DNA from: Algoriphagus yeomjeoni
GTDB taxonomy: Bacteria > Bacteroidota > Bacteroidia > Cytophagales > Cyclobacteriaceae
Assembly (NCBI RefSeq): GCF_003259505.1
Contig: NZ_QLLK01000003.1
Location: 186,001 to 250,000 of the forward strand
Length of the DNA: 64,000 nucleotides
Direction of reading: 5' to 3'
Shown: positions 26,050-36,027 of the stretch, piece by piece
Position numbering within the stretch: position 1 is the stretch's first letter
How the letters are laid out: each line of letters starts with the position of its first letter
The notes under the pieces: model-generated
The model's database searches: none
Told to the model about the DNA's origin: nothing
Seen by the model: only the letters and a program-made list of their open reading frames with translations
Program-made: the position numbers and the translations under genes

Positions 26050-29000
26050 ATGAAACACTCATTTACAAAGCATGAATTATTAAAGAGGGGATGGTCGATC
26101 AGGATTAAATTAAAGCTTCCCTTGTTAATGCTTTTACTATTGACATTCCAAGTGTCTTTTGTAAATGCATTTCAATCATCAAATCAGGTGACCGGCGTGG
26201 TTACTTCCGATTTTGATGGATTGCCTATTCCGGGAGTAGTGGTTCTTGTAAAAGGAACTACGCAAGGCTCAGTTACTGATATTGATGGTAAATATTCCAT
26301 TCAAGTACCAGGAACAGAATCTGTATTGGTTTTTAGCTTGATAGGATTTGAATCGCAGGAAATTACCGTAGGCAATCAAAGTCAGATAAATGTGATTTTG
26401 GCGGAGTCCGAGTCACTTTTAGATGAAGTGGTGGTAGTAGGTTATGGTGAGCAAAAGAAGCTGAACCTTACTGGATCAGTGGAAACCATCAAGTTTGATG
26501 ATGCCGTCAATCAACCAGTTACTAACTCAGCCCAATTGATGTATGGAAAATTTTCCGGTGTGCAATTGACACAGGCTACCGGATTACCTGGGGCTGATGG
26601 TTCCTCTATTATAATTAGAGGTATCGGTACTTTTGGAGGGACGAATCCACTCGTCGTAATCGATAATATTCAGTATGAAGGACTGGCTGAATTCAATAAT
26701 TTAGCTCCTTCTGATATTGAGAGTATTTCTGTGCTCAAGGATGCTTCAGCCTCTGCGATTTATGGAGCTAGAGGTGCAAATGGAGTCTTGGTAGTCACTA
26801 CGAAAAAAGGAACGAAGGGTAAATTCTCGGTGGATTACAATAATTATTTTGGGGTTCAGCAAGTAACCGTGATTCCCGAATATTTGGATGCTGTCAATTA
26901 TGCTACGCTTAGAAATGAGCGGGACTTAAATGTCAATGGACCAAATGCAGCTCTAAGATTTTCGGAAGCTGATATCGAGGCTATTAGAAATGGCACAAAC
27001 CCAGACCAATTTTCCAATACAAAATGGTCAACTATCGCATTGAGGAATGCCCCTATAGAAAACCATTACTTGTCTTTTTCTGGAGGAACTGATAGAACTA
27101 CATTCAGACTTTCATTGGGTTATTTGAACCAGGAGGCTGTGGTCAATGGCAAGTTTAAATCAGATAGATACAATCTTGGAATTAATTTAAGCATTAAGCC
27201 AAATGAATGGTTGACAATCTCAAATGTTACTAACGCCTATTGGTCAAAATTTGTAGGGCCAAGTGGAGGTGCATCTGCCATTACAGGCGAAACAGGCATT
27301 ATTAATCAATTCCAAAGGTCCTCCCCGGTTGTCCCGGTATACTATTCTAATGGAGAGTTGGCAGTTGTGGATGGAGCCTATCAGAACGTGAATTTTTCAT
27401 ATCCCATCAATAATGTGTTATTGACTGGCACTTTTGGCGACTACTCTAACGACAACATAAATATCAGTGAAAGGATTGGTTTAAGTGCTCAGATCGCCAA
27501 AGGACTCGTATTCGAAACCAGTGGAAGTGCTATCATCAACTTTGCAAATATTTCCAATTTTAGACCAACGCTTATTACTCGTGATTGGGAAGGAAACATT
27601 GTAGGTCAGAATGATTTGAATGATTTGAACAATAACCTGAATTTCAACTATCGGTTATTAAATGAGAATATTCTACGGTACAATTTCACAATTGATAAGT
27701 CTCATAATCTTGGCTTTATGCTTGGTCACTCTGTGATCTATGATAAGGTGGATGGCTTTGCTGGCTCACTACAGGGATTCCCTTCGGATGCTATTCAAGA
27801 ATTTGACGGAGGAGGGGTTTTGAATCCATCAGTAAGTGGCGGTGCCAACGAAGAAGCTTGGCAATCCTTTTTTGCCAGAGTAAACTATAACTTCCAGGAG
27901 AAATACTTATTTGAAGCTAATGTAAGAAGAGATGGATCTTCCAAATTTGGTCCAACTAATCGCTATGGAACCTTCCCTTCTTTGAGTGCTGGTTGGAATA
28001 TCGCCAGAGAAGAGTTCTTGAATACTTCAAAAACTTTAACGGAATTGAAAATTCGTGCAAGTTGGGGAATCAGTGGGAATGATAGAATTGGTAACTACAT
28101 CTTCGAACAGAGCTATAATTCAGGTCTTGATTACCAATTAGGCCAGGATGTAATTGTTCCTGCCGTTGCTTTAACATCTTTATCCAATCCTTTGATCACT
28201 TGGGAGACCATAGAGCAATTTGATATCGGAGTGGACGCGTCGTTTTTCTCCAATAAGTTAAACCTGACTGCAGATTACTTTAATAGAACTAGTTCAGATA
28301 TTCTTTATACCAATTTCCCAATTCCTAACACGATAGGTGTGACCAACCTTGCAGCACAAAATGCTGCTGGAATGGAAAACAAAGGATTTGAATTATCACT
28401 AGGGTACAGAGAAAATATTGGCAAGGCGAAATTCAATGTTTCTGCCAATGTGACTCGTATGGCGGATAATAAAGTAACGGATTTAGGCCCGGGCGGAGAA
28501 GAGACAATCGGTGGAAATACGATTATCAGAATTGGCGTTCCATTCAACTCTTACTTTGGCTATCAAGTTGAACGAATTTTCCAAACCCAAGAAGAAATTG
28601 ACAATGCACCTAAGCAGTTTGGAAGTAATTTAACTGCTCCTGGGGATTTTCAGTATGCTGATATTTCAGGGCCCGAAGGCGTACCTGATGGAGTTGTGGA
28701 TGCAATGGATAGAACTGTTATCGGTAATCCATTTCCAAGATGGATCTATGGTATAAATGCCAATATGCAGCTTAGTGGCTTTGACTTGAATATCGTATTT
28801 CAAGGTGTTGGGAATATAGATCGCCTGTTGAACAGTAATGGTCAGTTGCCAATGCCTGATGAAAGGAATAATGCACTATCCTATTGGATTGATCGATGGA
28901 CTCCTGAAAATCCATCTGAAGTCCTACCTAGATTAGGAGGTGTAAATAATACTGTTACCTCGACTTTTTACATTCAAGATATGTCCTATCTGCGATTGAG

Positions 29001-29205
29001 AAATATAGAATTGGGATATACGATACCAAATACTATTTCTAAGAAAGTTTTGCTTCAAAAAGCCAGAATATTCGTCAGTGGACAAAACCTGCTAACATTT
29101 ACAAAAGTGGAAAACTTTGATCCTGAGCGACAGAGAGGTGGTAATACAGATCAAACCACGCCATTGTACAAAGTGATTTCTGCAGGTATCAACATTAAAT
29201 TTTAA
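26050..29205 (+). CDS. susC: SusC/RagA-type TonB-linked outer membrane transporter
   Basis: The 1051-residue protein is an outer-membrane barrel that imports glycan oligomers with energy from TonB-ExbBD. After a signal peptide (cleaved near VNAF, residue 40) comes a carboxypeptidase-regulatory-like domain (about 46-125, VTGVVTSDFDGLPIPGV to IGFESQEITV), then the SusC signature DEVVVVGYGEQKK, the plug domain with SIIIRGIGTFGGTNPLVVID and KDASASAIYGARGANGVLVVTT, and a long beta-barrel ending in ISAGINIKF. It is followed after 5 bp by susD. The gene symbol denotes the family, not starch specificity. Confidence 0.96.
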   Translation: MKHSFTKHELLKRGWSIRIKLKLPLLMLLLLTFQVSFVNAFQSSNQVTGVVTSDFDGLPIPGVVVLVKGTTQGSVTDIDGKYSIQVPGTESVLVFSLIGFESQEITVGNQSQINVILAESESLLDEVVVVGYGEQKKLNLTGSVETIKFDDAVNQPVTNSAQLMYGKFSGVQLTQATGLPGADGSSIIIRGIGTFGGTNPLVVIDNIQYEGLAEFNNLAPSDIESISVLKDASASAIYGARGANGVLVVTTKKGTKGKFSVDYNNYFGVQQVTVIPEYLDAVNYATLRNERDLNVNGPNAALRFSEADIEAIRNGTNPDQFSNTKWSTIALRNAPIENHYLSFSGGTDRTTFRLSLGYLNQEAVVNGKFKSDRYNLGINLSIKPNEWLTISNVTNAYWSKFVGPSGGASAITGETGIINQFQRSSPVVPVYYSNGELAVVDGAYQNVNFSYPINNVLLTGTFGDYSNDNINISERIGLSAQIAKGLVFETSGSAIINFANISNFRPTLITRDWEGNIVGQNDLNDLNNNLNFNYRLLNENILRYNFTIDKSHNLGFMLGHSVIYDKVDGFAGSLQGFPSDAIQEFDGGGVLNPSVSGGANEEAWQSFFARVNYNFQEKYLFEANVRRDGSSKFGPTNRYGTFPSLSAGWNIAREEFLNTSKTLTELKIRASWGISGNDRIGNYIFEQSYNSGLDYQLGQDVIVPAVALTSLSNPLITWETIEQFDIGVDASFFSNKLNLTADYFNRTSSDILYTNFPIPNTIGVTNLAAQNAAGMENKGFELSLGYRENIGKAKFNVSANVTRMADNKVTDLGPGGEETIGGNTIIRIGVPFNSYFGYQVERIFQTQEEIDNAPKQFGSNLTAPGDFQYADISGPEGVPDGVVDAMDRTVIGNPFPRWIYGINANMQLSGFDLNIVFQGVGNIDRLLNSNGQLPMPDERNNALSYWIDRWTPENPSEVLPRLGGVNNTVTSTFYIQDMSYLRLRNIELGYTIPNTISKKVLLQKARIFVSGQNLLTFTKVENFDPERQRGGNTDQTTPLYKVISAGINIKF

Positions 29206-29210
29206 TCATC

Positions 29211-30746
29211 ATGAAAAAGCTAATCTATATACTAAGTGCATTTTGTTTGATTTCTTGTTCTGAAGATTATTTAGAGCGAGGTTCATTGACACAACTCGCA
29301 GAAGGTAATTTCTGGCAAAATGAAAAAGATGCCTTATTAGGAATCAACGGAATCTATGAGAACCTACAGGACAGAGTTCTTTATAGCGGTAATCTAAACG
29401 GTACAGCAGGGTTGCCACAGCACGATAGTTTTGCAGACAATACTTTTAATAATTATAAGTTTGAAGGTCCAGGGAATTTTGTAGAAGGTAGAGCAGATCC
29501 TTCCTTTGGATTTTTCAATGCATTCTGGTCTTCCAATTACAGGGGGATAGCTCGCGCTAATATTGCAATTGATAATATCAGTAGAATTCCTGATACAAAC
29601 ATTGACCCTGAAATCAGGAACCAATTAGTTGGTCAAGCAAGGTTTCTAAGAGCTTTATTCTACATCAATTTGGCAATATATTTCGAAGATGTGCCATTGA
29701 TTCAGGATTTTCAGATTCTGGAAGACTCATACGTGCCTAAAAACACCTATGATGAAGTGAGGTCATTTATAATTTCTGATTTAAATATGGCGATAGATGA
29801 TCTCCCTGTGACATATCCTGCTTCTCAATTTGGTTATGCTACAAAAGGAGCTGCTTTGGCTTTGCTGGCAAGATTTGAATTGTATAATCAAAACTTCCCT
29901 GAAGTGGTAAGATTGACTACTGAAATTATGAGTTTGGGATATGAATTGTATCCTAATTATGCAGAGCTTTTTTCTTCGGCATCAGAACTTTCAAAAGAGG
30001 TAGTTTTTTCAGTTCGTTTTATTCAGGACCAATCAAACAACGGGGAGACTTTCTCTGCAACCTTTTTAGGTATACCTAAAGTGAATGTGCAACCTATGCC
30101 AAATATGGTAGATGCGTACCTCGCGATTGATGGATTACCCATCACCGAATCTCCTCTGTATGATCCTACAAATAAGCAGGAAAACAGAGACCCAAGATTA
30201 GTGGCATCTGTGTATTTCGAAGGAGATATTTTTATTAAGTACTTAGATCGACCATTTAGAGGTAATACGGCAACAAAATATGGTTTGAAGAAATATGTCA
30301 GAGATGATCAATCTGCCGATGGAATCGGACCGGCAGCTCCAGGAGGTCAGGATTTTTATGTGATTCGATATGCAGAAATTCTATTAATGAGGGCAGAGGC
30401 ATTAGTAGAAACAGGCCAGTTAGCAGAAGTTTATACACTGCTTGATCAAATCAGAACCAGAGCTGGCATGCCAACTGTAACAGAAGTAAATGGTACAGAT
30501 CTTAGCCCAACTGAATTAATGGAAATGGTTAAACTGGAGCGAAGAATTGAATTGGCATTTGAAGGATTAAGATTCTTTGATGTAAAGAGATGGGGAGAGG
30601 TAGAGGAAGCTTACGCTAGAGCCAGTGCTGATCCTGTTGGACCTTACAATCCTGAGTACAGGGGAAGACAATCAGAAGTCTTTGCAATCCCTCAATCAGA
30701 AATAGATGCTAACCCGAATCTGGTGCAAAATCCAGTTTGGGATTAA
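29211..30746 (+). CDS. susD: SusD/RagB-type glycan-binding lipoprotein
   Basis: The 511-residue protein is a surface lipoprotein with signal MKKLIYILSAFCLISC (lipobox LISC). It has the alpha-helical TPR-like SusD fold: LGINGIYENLQDRV near the N-terminus, GQARFLRALFYINLAIYF in the middle, and the typical C-terminal block YAEILLMRAEALVETGQ, LERRIELAFEGLRFFDVKRWGE and VFAIPQSEIDANPNLVQNP. It caps the SusC barrel and captures glycan. It lies five bases after susC. A stable stem-loop follows it before the sulfatase gene. Confidence 0.95.
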   Translation: MKKLIYILSAFCLISCSEDYLERGSLTQLAEGNFWQNEKDALLGINGIYENLQDRVLYSGNLNGTAGLPQHDSFADNTFNNYKFEGPGNFVEGRADPSFGFFNAFWSSNYRGIARANIAIDNISRIPDTNIDPEIRNQLVGQARFLRALFYINLAIYFEDVPLIQDFQILEDSYVPKNTYDEVRSFIISDLNMAIDDLPVTYPASQFGYATKGAALALLARFELYNQNFPEVVRLTTEIMSLGYELYPNYAELFSSASELSKEVVFSVRFIQDQSNNGETFSATFLGIPKVNVQPMPNMVDAYLAIDGLPITESPLYDPTNKQENRDPRLVASVYFEGDIFIKYLDRPFRGNTATKYGLKKYVRDDQSADGIGPAAPGGQDFYVIRYAEILLMRAEALVETGQLAEVYTLLDQIRTRAGMPTVTEVNGTDLSPTELMEMVKLERRIELAFEGLRFFDVKRWGEVEEAYARASADPVGPYNPEYRGRQSEVFAIPQSEIDANPNLVQNPVWD

Positions 30747-30772
30747 AATAGTGACATAGATTAACCGGGATT

Positions 30773-30808
30773 CATCACTCTCATCACTAGTTGGTGGTGG
30801 GAGTGATG
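30773..30808 (+). promoter_or_regulatory. Stem-loop between susD and the first sulfatase gene
   Basis: CATCACTC (30773-30780) pairs with GAGTGATG (30801-30808), and the inner CATCAC/GTGGTG extends the stem with G-U pairs. No U-run follows. It could be a partial terminator or mRNA stabiliser that lowers expression of the enzyme genes compared with susCD. Confidence 0.55.
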
Positions 30809-30825
30809 TCTTAATTCCAATATAT

Positions 30826-32214
30826 ATGAAAAACTTAGCCTTATTATTTGTTTTCTTAGCAAGCAGTGCTTTTGCTCAAAATAGATCCGCATTCGATAAA
30901 CCCAACGTGATCATCATTCTAACTGATGACCAGGGATATGCCGATGTCGGGTTCAATGGTAGTACTGAAATACCTACACCAGGTATTGATAGAATTGCAA
31001 AAAATGGAGTTGTTTTCACCTCAGGATATGTGTCTTATGCTGTTTGCGGACCAAGTAGAGCTGGTTTGTTGACCGGAAGGTATCAGGATAAATTCGGCTT
31101 CTCCAAGAATCCTCTATTGGCACCAAAAGATCCCTTGATGGGACTTCCGCTCAGTGAGGAGACCATGGGAGACGTGATGAAAAAGGCCGGATATACTACT
31201 GCTGTGATTGGCAAGTGGCATATGGGCGCACATCCGACTCTAAGACCAAATGAAAGAGGCTTTGATGAGTTTTATGGCTTTCTCTCAGGTGGTCATGATT
31301 ATTTTCCAGAAAATCTGGTCTTGGAGGATATTGACCAAGCAAAGACCCAATATGATGGGTATAAAACCAAACTACTTAGAAATACTGAGAGGGTAGAGGA
31401 GACAGAATACCTGACCGATGCATTCTCCAGAGAAGCAATTGATTTTGTTCAGCGAAATCATAAAGCCCCTTTCTTTATGTATTTAGCCTATAATGCTCCT
31501 CATGCCCCTATGCAGGCCACTGAGAAATACCTTAGCCGCTTCCCGAATATAAAAGACAACAAGAGGAAGACATATGCCGCAATGGTAAGTGCAGTGGATG
31601 ATGGAGTGGATGCACTCTTGAATAAACTGGAGGAATTGGGAATTGATGATAATACATTGGTATTCTTCTTATCGGATAACGGAGGACCCACCAGCGCAAA
31701 TGCATCGGATAATTCCCCATTAAGAGGATTTAAAGGTGATTTTTTTGAAGGTGGTATTAGGGTTCCATTTGCCATGCAGTGGAAAGGTGTTGTGCCGTCC
31801 GGAAAATCCTATGATCATCCAGTGATTTCGCTGGATATATTTTCCACAGCTGTTGCCCTGGCTGAAGTAGCACCTAAAAACGAGTTGGATGGAGTGAACC
31901 TAATCCCATTTCTAACTGGTGAAAACTCAGGCTTGCCACATCAGGAATTATACTGGAGAAACTATGCTGCAAATCGCTTTGCAATTCGAATAGCAGACAG
32001 CAAGCAAATTTCTGACAGTGAAAATATTTATCTATTTGATATACAGAAAGATATTTCAGAAAGCGTAAATCTCTACAGTACCCAGACTGAAAGAGTTTCT
32101 CGGTTAAATCATCTAGTTGAAAAATGGAAAAAATCTATCATGGATCCTGTTTTCATGGGCTTACTGGAGGATAAAGAATATTCAAAATTACATCCAGACA
32201 GATTCAACAAATAA
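30826..32214 (+). CDS. Exported sulfatase (type I, formylglycine-dependent)
   Basis: The 462-residue protein has a signal peptide (cleaved near AFAQ, residue 18) and the type I sulfatase fold. The modification motif is CGPSR at residue 74, followed by AGLLTGRYQ; the Cys is converted to formylglycine by a separate maturase. Metal-binding residues are visible in IIILTDDQGYADVG and FFLSDNGGPTS, and catalytic-site residues in GKWHMGAHPTLRPNERGFDEF and NAPHAPMQ. It removes sulfate esters from carbohydrates. Its place directly after susCD suggests it acts on the glycan imported by this locus. The exact sulfatase subfamily is not assignable by eye. Confidence 0.93.
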   Translation: MKNLALLFVFLASSAFAQNRSAFDKPNVIIILTDDQGYADVGFNGSTEIPTPGIDRIAKNGVVFTSGYVSYAVCGPSRAGLLTGRYQDKFGFSKNPLLAPKDPLMGLPLSEETMGDVMKKAGYTTAVIGKWHMGAHPTLRPNERGFDEFYGFLSGGHDYFPENLVLEDIDQAKTQYDGYKTKLLRNTERVEETEYLTDAFSREAIDFVQRNHKAPFFMYLAYNAPHAPMQATEKYLSRFPNIKDNKRKTYAAMVSAVDDGVDALLNKLEELGIDDNTLVFFLSDNGGPTSANASDNSPLRGFKGDFFEGGIRVPFAMQWKGVVPSGKSYDHPVISLDIFSTAVALAEVAPKNELDGVNLIPFLTGENSGLPHQELYWRNYAANRFAIRIADSKQISDSENIYLFDIQKDISESVNLYSTQTERVSRLNHLVEKWKKSIMDPVFMGLLEDKEYSKLHPDRFNK

Positions 32215-32220
32215 AGTCAA

Positions 32221-33915
32221 ATGACAAATTCTGAAAAAAAGAATAAGAAGGGTTCCCGCTCTGTAAACTCTGGATTAATAAAGTTGACTGTTTTGCTATC
32301 TATGACTTTCATGGTGAATTTTCAGTGTCTAGCTACTGAATATTATTTTCATCCGAGGTTCGGAAACGATCAAAATACTGGTAAATCTAAAGATCAAGCT
32401 TTTAAAAGTTTGAAGAAAGTTGCTTCACTTGATTTGAAAGGTGGCGATAAGCTTCTGTTGGCTGGTGGTGAGACCTTTTATGAGACTTTGGATCTAACTG
32501 GGAAAAATGGAAGTGTAGAGAATCCAATTTTTATTGATTCATATGATGAGCAACTATCCGGAGAAGTTACGAAAAGTCAAATCGATGCCAAAGGCCTTGA
32601 AAATGGAATACTTATCAAAAACTCAAACTACATTTCTGTCAAAAACTTAAAAATAGCTGCCGCCGGATTTGGCGATTCTTCTCCTATAGGAACAATGAGA
32701 ATCGGGGTTTTAATAACGGTTACCAAAGATTTAAATACTCGCGGGATCACACTTGAAAAACTTGAAATAGAAGATGTGTTTTACGAAAACAAAGGATTTC
32801 AGAGAGGACAAGAGGAGGTGAGATCTGCAAATGGAACCCAGAAATATGGGTGGGGAATTCGATTAATCAATGCAACCGAATCAGGTATGATAGAGGAAGT
32901 AAAAATTCTCGATTGTAGTATCTCCAATCTTAGTCATACCGGAATAAAATTGACTGGTGGTAGTAATCAAGGCATAAGAAATATCACCATTTCCCGTAAT
33001 ACTGTCTCCAAAACTGGAGGTCCTGGAATCCAAATGTCCGGAGTGAAATTCGTTTATGTTTCCGAAAATGAAGTGACCTATTCTGGAAGCAACGACGATA
33101 GCAGGAAATGGGGTAGAGGCAGCGGGTTATGGACTTGGGGATCCTCCATGGTCTTGATAGAAAAAAACAAGTTTATGTATGCCAATGGTCCAGGTGATTC
33201 TGCCGGTGCACATATTGATTTTAACTGCGATAACATAGTCTTACAGTATAATCTTAGTGCTCATAATGCAGGAGGTTTTTGCGAGATTTTAGGTAATAAT
33301 TACAATTGTGCCTATCGCTACAATATCAGCATCAACGATGGCTTTCGAGAGAAGGGGGTAAGTGGTGCTTTTCAAGAAGGAAAAGTATTTTGGTTGAGTG
33401 GGTATCAAGGAAATCAAAAAGCAAGAAAGGGTCCTGTTAATTCATATTTTTATAACAACACCATTTTTGTCAATGAAGAACATGTCTCCAAAATTGCTAT
33501 AGATAATCGCTCAAGAGGCGTGTTGATAGCAAATAATATTTTTCATTTGATGGGAGGAGCTTCATTGGTAGAAGGTGATCAGTACATGCCCGATGATAGC
33601 GAAAGTAGACAAGTGATTGATGTGATTTTTGAGAATAATCTATTCTTGAAAGAAGCTATGTGGCCTAGTTCCGCGGCTATTCTTGAAAATAAATCTCTGG
33701 TAGGGAATGCATCCTTTAGTAATCCCGGCGGATTAGCATTAGAAGACTACATCCCTCTAAATATAGAACTTGTTCAACTGGGTATCACCATTCCATTTAT
33801 TCCATATGATGATTTTGGATTGATGGAAGGGTTGAATCTCAAGAAGGATATTCTCGGAAATCAAATTTCAGGAACTCCTTCAATTGGAGCCATTCAAGTA
33901 AAAGCAAATCAATAG
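32221..33915 (+). CDS. Exported right-handed parallel beta-helix protein
   Basis: The 564-residue protein has an N-terminal basic leader and hydrophobic signal (cleaved near CLATE, about residue 41). A right-handed beta-helix follows: YYFHPRFGNDQNTGKSKDQAFKSL is the usual entry motif, followed by repeated turns such as GIRNITISRNTVSKTG and FVYVSENEVTYSGS. This fold is used by polysaccharide lyases, some glycoside hydrolases and epimerases. The catalytic residues cannot be assigned by eye, so the enzyme class is open. It lies six bases after the first sulfatase and 64 bp before the second one, so it should act on the same sulfated glycan. Confidence 0.8.
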   Translation: MTNSEKKNKKGSRSVNSGLIKLTVLLSMTFMVNFQCLATEYYFHPRFGNDQNTGKSKDQAFKSLKKVASLDLKGGDKLLLAGGETFYETLDLTGKNGSVENPIFIDSYDEQLSGEVTKSQIDAKGLENGILIKNSNYISVKNLKIAAAGFGDSSPIGTMRIGVLITVTKDLNTRGITLEKLEIEDVFYENKGFQRGQEEVRSANGTQKYGWGIRLINATESGMIEEVKILDCSISNLSHTGIKLTGGSNQGIRNITISRNTVSKTGGPGIQMSGVKFVYVSENEVTYSGSNDDSRKWGRGSGLWTWGSSMVLIEKNKFMYANGPGDSAGAHIDFNCDNIVLQYNLSAHNAGGFCEILGNNYNCAYRYNISINDGFREKGVSGAFQEGKVFWLSGYQGNQKARKGPVNSYFYNNTIFVNEEHVSKIAIDNRSRGVLIANNIFHLMGGASLVEGDQYMPDDSESRQVIDVIFENNLFLKEAMWPSSAAILENKSLVGNASFSNPGGLALEDYIPLNIELVQLGITIPFIPYDDFGLMEGLNLKKDILGNQISGTPSIGAIQVKANQ

Positions 33916-33979
33916 ACGTTAAAATTACCTTTTCACAATAAAATTATATCTGAATTCTTCGGAAACAATTGACCTATAA

Positions 33980-35551
33980 ATGAAGACTAACAAAATATAC
34001 CTTGGTTGCCTTTATCTGGTGATTCTTTGCTCATCGTATTTGGTGGCGTGTAAATCAAATGATTCAGAATCAACCAGTGGAAAACACCAAAATCCCAATA
34101 TCATATTTATCTACATGGACGATCTAGGCTATGGAGATGTAAGCGCATACGATGCAGGCACTCTTGTGACGCCTAATTTTGATAAACTAGCCAATGGTGG
34201 GATAAGATTTACCAATGCATATGCATCTTCTGCAACGTGTACGCCAAGCAGATACGCAATCTTAACAGGTACATACCCATGGAGAAATGAAAATGCCAAG
34301 ATTCTTCCGGGTACTGCTCCACTTTTAATTGATACTGCCCAAATGACGGTTCCAAAAATGCTAAAGCAGGTTGGATATAATACAGGAGTGGTAGGAAAAT
34401 GGCATCTAGGTTTGGGGAGTGGAAATGTAGATTGGAACTACGAGATCTCTCCAGGACCAAACCAAGTCGGCTTTGATTATTCTTATATCATGGCAGCAAC
34501 TCAAGATCGTGTTCCAACTGTATATATCAAAAATGGAAATGTAGTAGGACTCGATCCAAATGATCCAATTCTTGTAAGTTATGATGAGAATTTTGAAGGA
34601 GAACCCACAGCAATTACCCATCCTGAAATGCTCACTATGAAATGGCACCATGGTCATAATAACAGCATTGTCAATGGTGTGCCAAGAATTGGGTTTATGA
34701 AGGGTGGTGAGGCTGCTAAATGGTCAGACATTGATATGGCAGATCACTTTTTGGAGAAAGCAAAATCATATGTGAAAGAAGAAGCAACTATGGATGCTCC
34801 TTTCTTTTTATACTATGCGATGCAGCAGCCTCATGTGCCAAGAACACCTCATCCAAGGTTTGAAGGTACTTCAGGAATGGGGCCAAGAGGAGATGCCATC
34901 CTTGAAGCAGACTGGATTGTGGGCGAATTTTTAAAGGAATTGGAAACGCTGGGAATTTTGGAAAACACCTTAATCATATTTTCGAGTGATAACGGACCGG
35001 TTTTGAATGATGGTTACTACGATGATGCAGTAGAGAAGATCGGCAATCATACTCCTGCAGGCCCATTTCGGGGCGGGAAATATAGTTTGTTTGAGGCTGG
35101 AACAAGACTTCCTTTTATTGCCTATTGGAAGGGTAAAATTCAACCTGCAGTTTCAGATGCGATGATAACTCAACTAGACTTGATGGAATCATTGGCAGCT
35201 TTAGTAGGAAGTGATGTGCAAACTGATGACGGTGAGAATCTATTGGATGTTTTGATGGGGAAAAGTCAGCAGGGAAGAGAAGATTTCGTTTTGGAAGCTA
35301 CCAGTCGAACTGCTTATAAAAAAGGAGATTGGGCTATGATTCCACCTTATAAAGGTCCTAAGCTAGAGAAAAATGTAAATATTGAATTAGGGAATCTAAT
35401 GGAATACCAATTGTATAATTTAAAAGAAGATCCCTCCCAAGAAAACAATCTAGCTGAATCTAATCCTGAAAAGTTGGCTGAAATGATCCAAGGCTATGAG
35501 GCAATAAGAGGTCAGGGCAATAGAGAAATACAGCAATTGGAGTTGAAGTAA
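33980..35551 (+). CDS. Sulfatase lipoprotein (type I, arylsulfatase-like)
   Basis: The 523-residue protein starts with a lipoprotein signal (lipobox YLVAC, about residue 24), so it is membrane-anchored. The formylglycine motif is CTPSR at residue 87, followed by YAILTGTYPWR. Other conserved parts are IFIYMDDLGYGDVSAYD, GKWHLGLG, MQQPHVPRTPHPRFEG and IIFSSDNGPVLNDGYYDD. It differs clearly from the first sulfatase in length and motif (CTPSR against CGPSR), so the two probably remove sulfate from different positions or residues. It is the last gene of the susC operon and is followed by a terminator. Confidence 0.93.
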   Translation: MKTNKIYLGCLYLVILCSSYLVACKSNDSESTSGKHQNPNIIFIYMDDLGYGDVSAYDAGTLVTPNFDKLANGGIRFTNAYASSATCTPSRYAILTGTYPWRNENAKILPGTAPLLIDTAQMTVPKMLKQVGYNTGVVGKWHLGLGSGNVDWNYEISPGPNQVGFDYSYIMAATQDRVPTVYIKNGNVVGLDPNDPILVSYDENFEGEPTAITHPEMLTMKWHHGHNNSIVNGVPRIGFMKGGEAAKWSDIDMADHFLEKAKSYVKEEATMDAPFFLYYAMQQPHVPRTPHPRFEGTSGMGPRGDAILEADWIVGEFLKELETLGILENTLIIFSSDNGPVLNDGYYDDAVEKIGNHTPAGPFRGGKYSLFEAGTRLPFIAYWKGKIQPAVSDAMITQLDLMESLAALVGSDVQTDDGENLLDVLMGKSQQGREDFVLEATSRTAYKKGDWAMIPPYKGPKLEKNVNIELGNLMEYQLYNLKEDPSQENNLAESNPEKLAEMIQGYEAIRGQGNREIQQLELK

Positions 35552-35588
35552 ATCCTAATTGTTGTACGAATGTTCAGGTTTAGCTATC

Positions 35589-35645
35589 AAACTCCCAAAT
35601 TGATGTGTTGTGATTTTATCAGAATGCATTGGTTTGGGAGTTTTT
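35589..35645 (+). terminator. Terminator of the susC operon
   Basis: AAACTCCCAAA (35589-35599) pairs with TTTGGGAGTTT (35633-35643), followed by more T. The loop is long (33 nt), but the perfect 11-bp stem and T-run make this a likely terminator. Confidence 0.65.
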
Positions 35646-35969
35646 GTCTGCCCCTATGCCAAGAAATTTCAAGGGTTTAAATGATAACTGCTAATTAGAA
35701 TTCAATACTTTGATAGGCATAGTTTTAATTTTTTCCATAAGACATTTAGTATAATTTTTTTTTCTCAGAGTTTGAGCTGTTTAATAAAGTTGAAGTCAGT
35801 CTAAAGTAAAACCTGTTAAGATGGCCCATTTAAGTGGATCATCTACTTCTATCGTTCGATAAGCGGTCTCGCAAACGAGATTCCAATAGCATTTCGCAAT
35901 ACTATGATTGATTACTCTAATTGATTTCAAACATCTGCTCATCAGATCCTCTACTTAATTGAATTAAAT
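35646..35969. other. Non-coding gap between convergent operons
   Basis: About 320 bp of AT-rich DNA between two terminators. I see no gene, RNA or clear repeat here. Confidence 0.5.
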
Positions 35970-36003
35970 AAAAAAAGAATGCGGGTTCAAAGAGCCCGCA
36001 TTC
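35970..36003 (-). terminator. Rho-independent terminator of the GH128 gene
   Basis: GAATGCGGG (35977-35985) and CCCGCATTC (35995-36003) form a 9-bp stem. The A-run before it gives a U-run in the minus-strand transcript. It sits 24 bp beyond the stop codon of the glucanase gene. Confidence 0.85.
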
Positions 36004-36027
36004 TATTCTTATAAACCCTATGGCTTG

